Assembly: GCA_964345075.1 (NCBI GenBank) | Contig: CAYFPS010000023.1 | Coordinates: 1-41,401 of the forward strand | Direction: 5' to 3' | Length of the DNA: 41,401 nt | Source: CAYFPS01 sp964345075 | GTDB lineage: Bacteria; CAIWAD01 | Part shown: positions 26,971 through 35,181 of the stretch, in pieces | Numbering within the stretch: the first letter of the stretch is position 1 | Layout of the letters: every line of letters begins with the position of its first letter | Program-made: the position numbers and the translations under genes | The notes under the pieces: model-generated | Told to the model about the DNA's origin: nothing | Database searches by the model: none | The model's input: only the letters and a program-made list of their open reading frames with translations

Positions 26971-27621
26971 ATGAATGTCATCGTTCAGTTGCTCCATGCC
27001 TTCAGCCCCAGTGCGGAAGGATCCTTCTTCTTCTGGCTGCTTGGTCTGATCGGCCTGCTTTCGGCCGTTTTCTTCGTGGAACGACTGATTTCAGTCAACT
27101 TCAAGTCCAGCATTGATGCCAGCAAGTTCTCGGCAGACGTCTTCAAGATGATTGAAGGCGGAGATGTCAAGAAGGCTTATCGCATGGCTGAGTCCATGTC
27201 GGAGAAGGCCCTTGCCTACATCTTTGCCCGCGCACTTAAGGAAGCCCAGGATCGCGACATCGTGGACTACCGCAACATTCAGAACGCGGTGGACGAAGCT
27301 GCACTGGAGATCATTCCCCGTCTGACGAAGCGCACCAGCTGGCTGCAGACCTTCGCCAACGTCAGCACCCTGATCGGTCTGACCGGTACGATCTTTGGTC
27401 TGATCCAGTCCTTCGCCGCCCTGCAGAATGCGGGTGCCGAGGCAAGCACGGGTCTGGCTGCCGGTATCTCCACCGCCATGCTGACCACCCTGGGCGGTCT
27501 GCTTGTGGCCATTCCCAGCATGCTGGCCTACAGCTTCATCAACAACAAGACCAATGCCATCCTGGCCGAAATCGATGAGTACTCGGTCAAGCTGATCCAT
27601 CTGGTAACCCGGAGCAAGTAA
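26971..27621 (+). CDS. ExbB/TolQ/MotA-family proton channel subunit
   Basis: This 216-aa inner-membrane protein has GCGGAGGA before its ATG. One hydrophobic helix lies at ~17-38 and two more at ~120-190: TLIGLTGTIFGLIQSFAAL and ISTAMLTTLGGLLVAIPSML. That last pair is the conserved MotA/TolQ/ExbB core, including the Thr/Ala-rich pore helix. Between them is a cytoplasmic loop. With ExbD-like partners it forms a proton-driven motor. Three family types exist (TolQ, ExbB, AglR-partner AglQ), and the neighbours favour the last. Confidence 0.88.
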   Translation: MNVIVQLLHAFSPSAEGSFFFWLLGLIGLLSAVFFVERLISVNFKSSIDASKFSADVFKMIEGGDVKKAYRMAESMSEKALAYIFARALKEAQDRDIVDYRNIQNAVDEAALEIIPRLTKRTSWLQTFANVSTLIGLTGTIFGLIQSFAALQNAGAEASTGLAAGISTAMLTTLGGLLVAIPSMLAYSFINNKTNAILAEIDEYSVKLIHLVTRSK

Positions 27622-28260
27622 GTGGCCTTTCAACCTTCCCTCAAGCGGAAGATCGTTCCGGCAAACGAAGATCTCGACATCACACCGATCATGAATCTGG
27701 TGGTGGTGCTGATCCCCTTGCTGCTGGCCACAGCCCAGTTCATTCAGCTGGGCCTGCTGGAAACCCGCCTGCCGCCCAGTTCATCCGGTGCGGCCGCTGG
27801 CCTTCCTCAGGAGCCCGATGCTCCCATGGAGAAGCTCAGTCTGGTGGTTTCCGTGGACAGTCTGGGAGTCGGTATCAGCATCTTTGGTGCGACGTCGTCA
27901 TCCGAGAACGCTGACGAGAACTACACCTATCTTCCGCGCCTCGCCAACGGCAATCTTGATTTTGCCGGCGTGGGCAACCGACTGCATGAGATTCGGCAGG
28001 AAGTGGTCATTCCCTCGATCACGGGCGAAGTCCAGAACATGGACGCCCGCGGCAAGCCGGCCTTCAATCCGGACGGCACGCCGCAGATGGTGGACGAGTA
28101 CCGCTTCGAAGATGCTGAAAGCGTGATGATCAGCGCGCCCAATGAGCTGTCCTTTCAGACTCTGGTCAGCCTGCTGGATGCCACGCGCAGCTGGAAGAAC
28201 CCTGAAACGGGCAAGCGGGAAATGCTGTTCCCAAGTCCGCTGATGGGCAAGATTCAATAG
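27622..28260 (+). CDS. ExbD/TolR-like protein lacking the channel aspartate
   Basis: This 212-aa protein starts at a GTG right after the ExbB-like stop. A cytoplasmic tail leads to one membrane helix with ITPIMNLVVVLIPLLL. In ExbD/TolR this helix carries an essential proton-binding Asp; here the aligned residue is Asn25. The periplasmic part has a DEYRFEDAESVMISA segment and ends near residue 212. The next gene encodes a second ExbD-like protein that keeps the Asp. A pair in which only one member conducts protons is therefore plausible. The N-terminal fold assignment is firm; the functional reading is inference. Confidence 0.8.
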   Translation: MAFQPSLKRKIVPANEDLDITPIMNLVVVLIPLLLATAQFIQLGLLETRLPPSSSGAAAGLPQEPDAPMEKLSLVVSVDSLGVGISIFGATSSSENADENYTYLPRLANGNLDFAGVGNRLHEIRQEVVIPSITGEVQNMDARGKPAFNPDGTPQMVDEYRFEDAESVMISAPNELSFQTLVSLLDATRSWKNPETGKREMLFPSPLMGKIQ

Positions 28261-28268
28261 GAGACTGC

Positions 28269-28817
28269 ATGGCCGCACCATCTCACATGCGAAAACATGG
28301 TCGAGGTCAGGGCGAGGCGCCCATGCCGCTGTCCTCGATGATGGACATGATGACCATCATCCTCCTCTTCCTGCTGAAGAGCTATTCGGCTACGGGAGCC
28401 CTGATGACCCCCGTGGACGAAATGGATCTGCCGGCATCGGACATCGATTCCAATCCGCGCAAGGCCCTTTCCATTGTGGTGGACAGTGGCCGCAAGAGCG
28501 GAATTACGGGTGTCTTTATTGAGCAGGACGGTGAGCGCAAGCAGCCGCTGGACGAGGCAAATTCGCTGGTTGGCGTTGCCACCGGCGCTGCCGCCAATGA
28601 TCCGCGCTCAATGATTCTGCCCCGCCTTGAAGGCTGGCTGATGGAACAGGCGGCAAAGGCCCGCGATCGTGAAGAGCAGTTCGGCATTCCCTTTGAGGGC
28701 TATATCACGATCCAGGCCGACCGCGAAGTCAACTACAATTCCATCCTGAAAGTGCTGGCGACCTGCGGGTCCGCCGGGTACAACATGACGGAATTTGTCG
28801 TTCTGGAAAGCCAGTAG
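28269..28817 (+). CDS. ExbD/TolR-like protein with channel aspartate
   Basis: This 182-aa protein has a basic cytoplasmic tail, then PLSSMMDMMTIILLFLLKSYS, where Asp26 occupies the conserved proton-binding position of ExbD. After the single helix comes a periplasmic domain with YITIQADREVNYNSILKVLATCGSAGY, which matches the ExbD/TolR pattern of a beta strand plus 'v..v...ag' helix. It lies 8 nt after the Asn25 paralogue. The two together with the ExbB-like protein likely form one motor complex. Confidence 0.85.
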   Translation: MAAPSHMRKHGRGQGEAPMPLSSMMDMMTIILLFLLKSYSATGALMTPVDEMDLPASDIDSNPRKALSIVVDSGRKSGITGVFIEQDGERKQPLDEANSLVGVATGAAANDPRSMILPRLEGWLMEQAAKARDREEQFGIPFEGYITIQADREVNYNSILKVLATCGSAGYNMTEFVVLESQ

Positions 28818-28822
28818 GGGGC

Positions 28823-29845
28823 ATGGTGAGTAGCAATCCTGCCGCAATCGCGGCCTATCGCAAAAAGCCCTTCTCGAACCTCGACGGTCTGTTGCTGGCA
28901 CTTTTCCTGCTCTTCGGACTGCTGGAGCTGGCCATCGTCTACATTGGCAACCAGATCGAGCTGAAGGAAATGACGGAAGAAGAAGTGGCCGAATTCTTTG
29001 CCACCCGCTTCAACCGTATCGAACAGATCGCGCCGGAGGTGGTGGAAGAGCCCGTCATTCCGGATGTCCTTACTTCGCCTTCCGATCTGGCCGAGGAGAC
29101 GATTCCCACCGAAGCTGAAGAAGTGCTTGAACAGCCGGTTGAGCAACAGCAGGGCAGTGCCCAGCAGGCTCAGTCCCGCCGTGAAGCCGCTGCCGAACGC
29201 CGTGCCGGCCGCCGCGCCGCCATCTCTCAGGAACTGGTCAACTCGACCGGTGGCGTCGCTCTGGTAACGGGTTCCGGTGCTGGTGCCGCTTCCGGCCTGA
29301 CCGCCCAGGTGACTTCCGGTTCGGCCGTCTCGACAGAAGGCCTGGTTGGCATGGTAACGGGCTCGGCTGCGGAAAATGTCCGCAAACTGCGCACCGACGG
29401 TCCGCAGGCTGGTGGATCCGGTGGTGTGGACCTGCAGTCCGCCATGACCGGCGTCAACAGCGCGGTTGAAGGTGGCACCGTGGGCGATCTGCTGGAAGGC
29501 GAAGTGCAGAATTACGACCGCAGCGGTCGCTTTGCCAACGAGCAGGCCCGCAGCCCGCAGGTGCTTCGTTCGGTCATCGCCGGCTATTCTCCCGGCCTCA
29601 AGGACTGTTTCGAAAGCCAGCTGCAGCGTGATCGCAGCCTTAAGGGTTCCGTTCTGCTGCAGTTTACGATCGCGCCCGACGGCACGGTCAAGGATGTTGA
29701 GTTCAAGCATCAGAACTGGTCCGACGAGCGTCTGGGCCGCCGCGTGGAAAGCTGCATCAAGCAGAAGGTTCGTGGCTGGCGCTTTGATCCCGTGGACAGT
29801 TCGTTGGGTGATTTCAAGACAGGCCAGAAGCTGACCTTCAACTAG
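28823..29845 (+). CDS. TonB/AgmX-PglI-like envelope protein
   Basis: This 340-aa protein has GGGGGC before the ATG. One membrane helix lies at ~22-42 (LLLALFLLFGLLELAIVYI), then an acidic Pro/Glu/Gln-rich linker and a Gly/Ser-rich region. The C-terminal ~95 residues fit the AgmX/PglI C-terminal domain known from myxobacterial gliding-related proteins: VIAGYSPGLKDCFES, GSVLLQFTIAPDGTVKDVEF and CIKQKVRGWRFDP. The two cysteines in this domain are conserved there. Its layout mirrors TonB: inner-membrane anchor, long linker and a periplasmic domain that grips a partner. It is the last gene of the operon. Confidence 0.85.
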   Translation: MVSSNPAAIAAYRKKPFSNLDGLLLALFLLFGLLELAIVYIGNQIELKEMTEEEVAEFFATRFNRIEQIAPEVVEEPVIPDVLTSPSDLAEETIPTEAEEVLEQPVEQQQGSAQQAQSRREAAAERRAGRRAAISQELVNSTGGVALVTGSGAGAASGLTAQVTSGSAVSTEGLVGMVTGSAAENVRKLRTDGPQAGGSGGVDLQSAMTGVNSAVEGGTVGDLLEGEVQNYDRSGRFANEQARSPQVLRSVIAGYSPGLKDCFESQLQRDRSLKGSVLLQFTIAPDGTVKDVEFKHQNWSDERLGRRVESCIKQKVRGWRFDPVDSSLGDFKTGQKLTFN

Positions 29846-29885
29846 GCTTGTCGGGCAATGCCCCTTCATCTTTCGTATTTTCAAG

Positions 29886-29917
29886 GGACGGAAGCGTTTG
29901 CTTCCGTTCCTTTTTTT
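29886..29917 (+). terminator. Strong intrinsic terminator of the envelope operon
   Basis: GGACGGAAGC (29886-29895), loop GTTT and GCTTCCGTTCC (to 29910) form a GC-rich stem with one bulge, followed by seven Ts. It lies 40 nt after the AgmX-like stop and separates the operon from the GH2-like gene. Confidence 0.92.
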
Positions 29918-29934
29918 CTGGAGTGGCCATCCCG

Positions 29935-32499
29935 TTGATTCGTCTGTACTTCTGCCTTCTTTCTCTACTGCTGTCCACGGCCCTGCCAGCCGTGGATTTT
30001 CTGCCGCTTTCGCATCAGACTCCCAATTGGCAACCAAAGGCTGACAGTCTGGATTCCGAGAGAACTTCGCTTTGCGGCGAGTGGGAATGGCGTGTGGAGG
30101 GCGAAGCTTCAGGCACCTGCACGATTCCCTCCTGCTGGACGGGAGAGCCGGGACGAATCCACCTTCAGAAGGTTTTTGATTTGCCTGAAGAAGGCTACCG
30201 GCACCGCTACCGCCTTGAGTTCGCGGGTATCAGTCATTCCTGTCGCGTGCTGGTCAATGGCCAGTTTCTTGACAGCCATGAGGGTGCCAGCGCCAGCTTT
30301 TCGATTGATCTGCCCGATCGCCTGCTGAACTACGGTGGACGAAACCTGCTGGAGATCGCCGTTGACAGCAGGCTTTCGGCTCGCCAGACCCTTCCGCTGA
30401 AAACCCAGAGCTGGGATCCGCGCAATTACGGCGGCATCTATCGCGAAGTCTTTCTGGTCAGGGAGAGTCGCCTGCTGCTTGAACTGGTTGGTTGGTCGCT
30501 AAAGGCCGCCGACAGCCGTGGGCGCTTTCCGCTGGATCTGGAACTGCAGGTCAGCAATCGTGAACTGGTCCGGCTGGGCGAGGATTCGCTTGCGGAAAGT
30601 TCCAACTGCCGAATTGTGGGGCGAATCTTTGGGCCTGAAGGACAGCTTCTGGGTGAGGCCAGACAGCAGGTTGAATTGGCCAAGCTGGAAAGCCGAACTG
30701 TCACTCTGCCCTTGCTTCTCGCCAAAGAAGTACCCCTGTGGAGTCCTGCTGATCCTGCGCGCTGTCGCCTGCTGCTGGAACTTTCCAGCGATGCCGGCCT
30801 TCACCAGCGCAGCAGTCACATGCTTGGACTGCGCAGCTTTGCCGCTGACAGCCGCGGCCTTCTGATTAACGGCTTGCCGACAGCCCTCAGGGGCATCAGC
30901 TATTCGGCCGACCATCCCGACTACGGCATCGCCCTGCCCCCGGAAGTGATCTCGCAGGATCTGGAGCGCATTCGCAATCTGGGCCTGAACACCATCCTGC
31001 ATCTTCGTGGTGCCCCTCATCCTGTTATGATGGAACTGTGTGACGAGCTGGGCCTCCTGGTGATCCATGAGCTTCCGGTCTGGCAGATTCCACCGCGCCT
31101 GATGCGCTCGGAGGCCTTTCTGCAGGTGGCGGCCAATCAGGTGGGCGAGTTCACGCGCCGGGACCGCAGCCATGCCAGCCTGCTCGCCGTCAGTCTGGGA
31201 AGTGGTCTGGACCTTTCCGATCCAATCGTCCACGATTACCTGAATTACATGGCGGACAGCCTCAGGCGTGATACAAACGTGATGCTGGCGGCTGGTGGCT
31301 TCTTTGCGGAGTCGCCACAGGAGAACATCAATATCGAGGGTCTGGATCTGCTTCTGCTCGAGCCCTTTGGCAGTGGCAGGCATCCGCCTCTGGCCGGCGC
31401 TACCTGCCTGCGGGTGGAGAGCCGTGTGGGCTGGGCGGTGGAGATCGGCAATCAGGCCGGTTACGAGGATCCCTATTCGGAGCTGGCACAGGCCCGCAAT
31501 CTGCAGCAGTATCTGCAGGGTTATCGTCTGCGGGAAGACTCGGGGCAGGTTCAGGGGCTACTCCTGCACAGCTATGCAGACTGGCGCGGGGGCCGGCCCC
31601 TGCTGGGCAGCCCGCCCGGACAGGATCGCGAACTCTGCGCCTATGGCCTGCTAAGTGCAGAGCGTGCGCCGCGCAGTTCAGCCAAGGAACTGGCCGCCTT
31701 TACTAGCGGCTCTGCGCCGTCAACTCTGGCGAGGGGCGAATACAAGAGCACTCATCCGCCAGCCTTTCCGCTGGTCGGCTTCGGCCTGCTGATTCTGCTG
31801 TTGATCGGTTACAAGCAGAACAATGTCTTCAGCCAGAACCTCAGGCGCAGTTTCGTGCACACTCACGGCTTCTTCGAGGACATCCGCGACAACCGCATTT
31901 ATCAGTTCGGCCAGTCGCTCTTCATCTGGCTTTTGGCCTCGGGAACCCTGGGGCTGCTGCTGGCCGCCTGGCTGCACATGCTGCGCAAGAGCCCCTTCTT
32001 TGATCGCCTGCTGGGCCTGATTCTGGTGGTCAATCCGGCCAAGGAATGGCTTGCGGCTCTCGCCTGGAATCCGCTCGTGGGCATGGCGCAGCTTGGTCTC
32101 CTGATCATGGGCCTCTTCCTGCTAACGGCCATCGGCCTGCGCGTTCTGGGTTTGCTGATGGGCGCGCGCTTCTCCTTCAGACAGGCGATGACCTTCCTGT
32201 GCTGGAGCGCGAGCAGTCTGCTCTTTGTGATTCCGCTGGCCATTGTGCTGCATCCGCTGCTTGAGGGCGACCTGACCCGTACACCGGCCATCATTGTTTT
32301 GCTGATCCTGCTGGCCTGGTTCGTGCAGCGTGTGCTCAAGGCCCTGCGCATCGCCTTCAGGGGCAGTTTCTGGTCCATGTTCAGTCTGGTGAGTGTGCTG
32401 GGCCTCGCGCTGCTGGTGCTGGTAGCCATCTGGTACCAGAATGCCCACAGCGTGGTCGAATACCTGGAATACTATCGCCGAATCTACTGGGGCGCCTGA
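29935..32499 (+). CDS. Membrane-anchored GH2-like pseudo-glycosidase
   Basis: The preferred start is TTG 29935 (GGAG 11 nt upstream), giving an ~854-aa chain with signal peptide MIRLYFCLLSLLLSTALPA. GTG 29923 is an alternative. Residues ~40-300 form the glycoside hydrolase family 2 jelly roll and beta domain (VLVNGQFLDSHEG, PRNYGGIYREVFL). The barrel follows with LRGISYSADHPDYG and ELCDELGLLVIHELP. In GH2 enzymes SLGNE holds the acid/base Glu; here the match is SLGSG (Ser423-Gly424). Catalysis by the usual route is thus unlikely, though sugar binding may remain. Residues ~620-854 contain about seven membrane helices, a very unusual fusion for this family. It overlaps the next gene by one base (TGATG). 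Confidence 0.8.
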   Translation: MIRLYFCLLSLLLSTALPAVDFLPLSHQTPNWQPKADSLDSERTSLCGEWEWRVEGEASGTCTIPSCWTGEPGRIHLQKVFDLPEEGYRHRYRLEFAGISHSCRVLVNGQFLDSHEGASASFSIDLPDRLLNYGGRNLLEIAVDSRLSARQTLPLKTQSWDPRNYGGIYREVFLVRESRLLLELVGWSLKAADSRGRFPLDLELQVSNRELVRLGEDSLAESSNCRIVGRIFGPEGQLLGEARQQVELAKLESRTVTLPLLLAKEVPLWSPADPARCRLLLELSSDAGLHQRSSHMLGLRSFAADSRGLLINGLPTALRGISYSADHPDYGIALPPEVISQDLERIRNLGLNTILHLRGAPHPVMMELCDELGLLVIHELPVWQIPPRLMRSEAFLQVAANQVGEFTRRDRSHASLLAVSLGSGLDLSDPIVHDYLNYMADSLRRDTNVMLAAGGFFAESPQENINIEGLDLLLLEPFGSGRHPPLAGATCLRVESRVGWAVEIGNQAGYEDPYSELAQARNLQQYLQGYRLREDSGQVQGLLLHSYADWRGGRPLLGSPPGQDRELCAYGLLSAERAPRSSAKELAAFTSGSAPSTLARGEYKSTHPPAFPLVGFGLLILLLIGYKQNNVFSQNLRRSFVHTHGFFEDIRDNRIYQFGQSLFIWLLASGTLGLLLAAWLHMLRKSPFFDRLLGLILVVNPAKEWLAALAWNPLVGMAQLGLLIMGLFLLTAIGLRVLGLLMGARFSFRQAMTFLCWSASSLLFVIPLAIVLHPLLEGDLTRTPAIIVLLILLAWFVQRVLKALRIAFRGSFWSMFSLVSVLGLALLVLVAIWYQNAHSVVEYLEYYRRIYWGA

Positions 32500-33146
32500 T
32501 GAAAAGCTTCACCCGCATCATTCATGCCGATCGTATTCGCCAGCAGGCCAAACGCGGCGGTCCACTTGTGTTGATCAAGGGGAAGAGTCGCCTGACGGAT
32601 GAAGCACGCGATCTGGCAAGCCGCCTTGGACTTGAATTGATCTGGAAAGATGAATCCGAACTGCTCGCCGCGGGCGCGAGGCCGGCGGGCCGCGAGAGTG
32701 GAGGGCGTGTTCAGGTGGCGCTGGGCAGCGATCACGGTGGCTGGGAATTAAAGATGCGACTGCTAAGACGCCTTGAGGCGGAAGGCTATGTCGTGGCCGA
32801 TCTGGGCTGCCACGGTAGCGAAGCGGTGGATTATCCAGTCTTTGCGCGCGCCGTGGCTGAAGAAGTCTCACGAGGCAGCGCCAGTCGCGGAATCATGATC
32901 GACTCGATCGGCGTGGCATCGGCCATGGTCTGCAACCGTGTTACAGGAGTGCGGGCAGCCGCCTGCGAAAGCATGACCAGCACGCTCTCCAGTCGCCGAC
33001 ACAATGACGCCAATGTGCTCACCCTGGGCGGCAAGCTCTTAAAACCGGAAGCCGCTGAAGAAATGGTGCTGGCCTGGTTGAAGGAGCCCTACGAGGGCGG
33101 CCGCCACCAGAAGCGCATTGATCTGATCATGGCCACGGGCCGCTGA
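32499..33146 (+). CDS. RpiB/LacAB-like sugar-phosphate isomerase homologue with altered active site
   Basis: This 215-aa protein has an extra ~70-residue N-terminal section (LTDEARDLASRLGLELIW) before an RpiB-type domain. The domain opens with VALGSDHGGWELK, continues with DLGCHGSEAVDYPVFARAVA and ends HNDANVLTLGGKLL. RpiB normally has a catalytic Cys in a CGTG motif after GIL; here the stretch reads GIMIDSIGVAS, with Asp135 at the Cys position. Some RpiB enzymes use a Glu nearby instead, so activity is not excluded. An N-terminally extended RpiB is uncommon. It overlaps the GH2-like gene by one base and abuts the convergent small gene. Confidence 0.8.
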   Translation: MKSFTRIIHADRIRQQAKRGGPLVLIKGKSRLTDEARDLASRLGLELIWKDESELLAAGARPAGRESGGRVQVALGSDHGGWELKMRLLRRLEAEGYVVADLGCHGSEAVDYPVFARAVAEEVSRGSASRGIMIDSIGVASAMVCNRVTGVRAAACESMTSTLSSRRHNDANVLTLGGKLLKPEAAEEMVLAWLKEPYEGGRHQKRIDLIMATGR

Positions 33147-33383
33147 TCAGTCGAGCAGTTCTTCCAGATTCAGGCAGGCTTCGCCGGCTGCCAGCCCTTC
33201 ATAAATGCGCGCAAAGACACCTTCCGCCTTGTCCAGATCTTCACCAAGCAGCACGATCTGTTCTTCATGACCGCGGATGTACAGACCGAAGGCATCGGAA
33301 TGAGTAATCGGCTTGAGCTGAACGCTGTCGGAACGGGTGGAATCAATGGCAACCAATCGATGTCGTGATACACGCAGCCACAT
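33147..33383 (-). CDS. Small protein of unknown function
   Basis: The ATG at 33383 has GGAG 7-8 nt upstream in the minus direction. It gives a 78-aa soluble protein that begins MWLRVSRHRLVAIDSTRSD. The end is acidic and helical (VFARIYEGLAAG, then LNLEELLD). No family was recognised. The middle GLYIRGHEEQIVLLGEDLDKA looks like a compact beta-alpha fold. It is convergent with the RpiB-like gene, with stops touching, and divergent from the SpoIID gene. Its fifth to eighth codons contain an exact TGTATCAC octamer (33365-33372). Confidence 0.65.
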   Translation of the reverse strand: MWLRVSRHRLVAIDSTRSDSVQLKPITHSDAFGLYIRGHEEQIVLLGEDLDKAEGVFARIYEGLAAGEACLNLEELLD

Positions 33384-33424
33384 GGCCAAGCTCCTTTGTC
33401 TGAACGGGCTGACAGGCGGCCAGC

Positions 33425-33453
33425 TTGTTTTTTGGGCCGCCCATGGATAAATT
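33425..33453 (+). promoter_or_regulatory. Candidate promoter of the SpoIID gene
   Basis: TTGTTT (33425-33430) and TAAATT (33448-33453) are separated by 17 nt and lie 16 nt before the ATG at 33469. The fit to sigma-70 boxes is moderate. The 85-bp divergent gap must also hold the promoter of the small minus-strand gene. Confidence 0.3.
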
Positions 33454-33468
33454 ACCAAGTTCATCCAA

Positions 33469-35181
33469 ATGAGGCGGCTGGTAGTGAGCGTTCGCACGAT
33501 CTGCCTGATCGGCTTGATGTTATGGAATCTGCTGGGAGGGAACATGGCCCGGGCCAAAGTGCTCGCAAGCACAGGGAACACGGAGGAAGAAGTCCTGCGA
33601 CTGCAGGCTCGTCCGCTGCTTCGCGTTTTGCTTTCCCAGCATCTTTCCCGCCTGGAGTTTCAGGTGCAGGGTGCCTTCAGCATTCAGGACCTGAATGGAA
33701 AGGTTCTTCTAAGAAGCCGAAAGACCGATCAGCGCTGGCTGGGCCGTGTGCTGGATGGCCGGGCTGCATCACTGGTTCATTCCGTGCTGGTAGCCAGTTT
33801 TGCAGAGAAGAAAAACGCCGAAAAGCTGGTTGATTCACTCATCGCCGAGGGCTACGATGCCCGTGTTCGCGCGATTGGCAGGACCATGCAGTTTGAAGGC
33901 GGACACCAGCAACTGGGCCTGCGTTACCGGGTACTGGTCGGCCGGCTGGACACACAGGAAGCCGCCGCCGAACTGCTCAAGCACTTTCAGAACGAGTGGC
34001 GGCCGCGCCTGGTCAAGGAGCGTTTGCATCACGCCAGTGGCCGTGTGGAGTTTACCGATCAGGACTTCGCCAACATGGGCGAGAGCGAACTTGCCTTCCG
34101 CATCGTCCCGCGCACGGCCCAGGGTACCATCACCCTGTTTCATCTGCCGGTGGACACCTACCCCGACGCGCCCACAGCAGACCGTGTCTTTCAGGGCGTG
34201 ATCGAGTTCCGTGTTGACAACACGGGCCGACTGGCGGTGGTCAACGAAGTTCACATTGACGATTACCTCAAGGGCGTACTGCCCGCGGAGATGGATGCGG
34301 CTTTTCCGCTGGAAGCACACAAGGCGCAGGCTGTGATCGCCCGCTCGACTGTGCTGGCCAATCTGGGCCGCAAGCACATGACCGAAGACTGGGATATCTG
34401 CGCCGCCAGCCACTGCCAGCAGTATGCCGGTTGCACGGACAAGCCCGGCCGCTGTGAAGAAGCCGTGGAAGCCACAACCGGCGAGGTCCTTATCTGGAAG
34501 GGCCAGATTTGCGACGCGGTCTTCCATACTTGCTGCGGCGGACACGGCGAGGATAAGGACAAGATCTGGAACACGCCTGCGGAAGATGTGCTGACCGGCC
34601 GCTACGATGTGACCAAGAAAGACCGGTGCAAATTCAAGGCGGATCTGGAAGACGAAAAAGAATTGAAAAGCTGGCTGCTGGACAGTCCCGACGCCTGCTG
34701 GTGCCGTGTTACAGAAAGCGATGTGCCGGCCATTCTTGAGCGCAGCCGCAAGTACTTTCGCTGGAAGGAAGTCTTCAGCAGAAGCGAACTGGAAGCCATC
34801 ATTCGCGAGAAGACCGGCGTTGATCTGGGCATGCTTTACGAAATCGTTCCGGTCAAGCGCGGCGTCAGCGGCCGCATTATCGAACTGGAGCTGATTGGCA
34901 GCCGGCGCAACCTGCGTCTGCAAAAGGAGCTCAAGGTACGCGAGGCCTTAAGCCCCACACGCCTGCTTTCCAGCTGTTTTACCGTCATTTCCGATGTGGA
35001 CGCCAACGGCCTGGCCCAGCGCTTTACCCTTCTGGGTGGCGGCAGTGGACACGGCTGCGGCCTTTGTCAGGTGGGTGCCGGTGCGCAGGCAGAAGCCGGG
35101 CAGGCCTACACCGAAATCCTCAATCACTACTACCCCAACACCGAATTGCAGCGGATCTACACGCTGAATCAGGAGGACTAA
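33469..35181 (+). CDS. SpoIID/LytB-domain protein with SPOR-like region
   Basis: This 570-aa exported protein begins at ATG 33469, with a signal-like MRRLVVSVRTICLIGLMLWNL segment ending near residue 29. A SPOR-like unit, which usually binds stripped peptidoglycan, lies at ~95-180 (FAEKKNAEKLVDSLIAEGY, YRVLVGRLDTQEAAAELL). The SpoIID domain covers ~250-560: YLKGVLPAEMDAAFPLEAHKAQAV, CGGHG, SPTRLLSSCFTV and GGGSGHGCGLCQVGAGAQAE. SpoIID enzymes are lytic transglycosylases. Outside spore formers they act in cell-wall remodelling. The domain has several extra cysteines. The stop overlaps the prfB ATG by one base. Confidence 0.9.
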   Translation: MRRLVVSVRTICLIGLMLWNLLGGNMARAKVLASTGNTEEEVLRLQARPLLRVLLSQHLSRLEFQVQGAFSIQDLNGKVLLRSRKTDQRWLGRVLDGRAASLVHSVLVASFAEKKNAEKLVDSLIAEGYDARVRAIGRTMQFEGGHQQLGLRYRVLVGRLDTQEAAAELLKHFQNEWRPRLVKERLHHASGRVEFTDQDFANMGESELAFRIVPRTAQGTITLFHLPVDTYPDAPTADRVFQGVIEFRVDNTGRLAVVNEVHIDDYLKGVLPAEMDAAFPLEAHKAQAVIARSTVLANLGRKHMTEDWDICAASHCQQYAGCTDKPGRCEEAVEATTGEVLIWKGQICDAVFHTCCGGHGEDKDKIWNTPAEDVLTGRYDVTKKDRCKFKADLEDEKELKSWLLDSPDACWCRVTESDVPAILERSRKYFRWKEVFSRSELEAIIREKTGVDLGMLYEIVPVKRGVSGRIIELELIGSRRNLRLQKELKVREALSPTRLLSSCFTVISDVDANGLAQRFTLLGGGSGHGCGLCQVGAGAQAEAGQAYTEILNHYYPNTELQRIYTLNQED

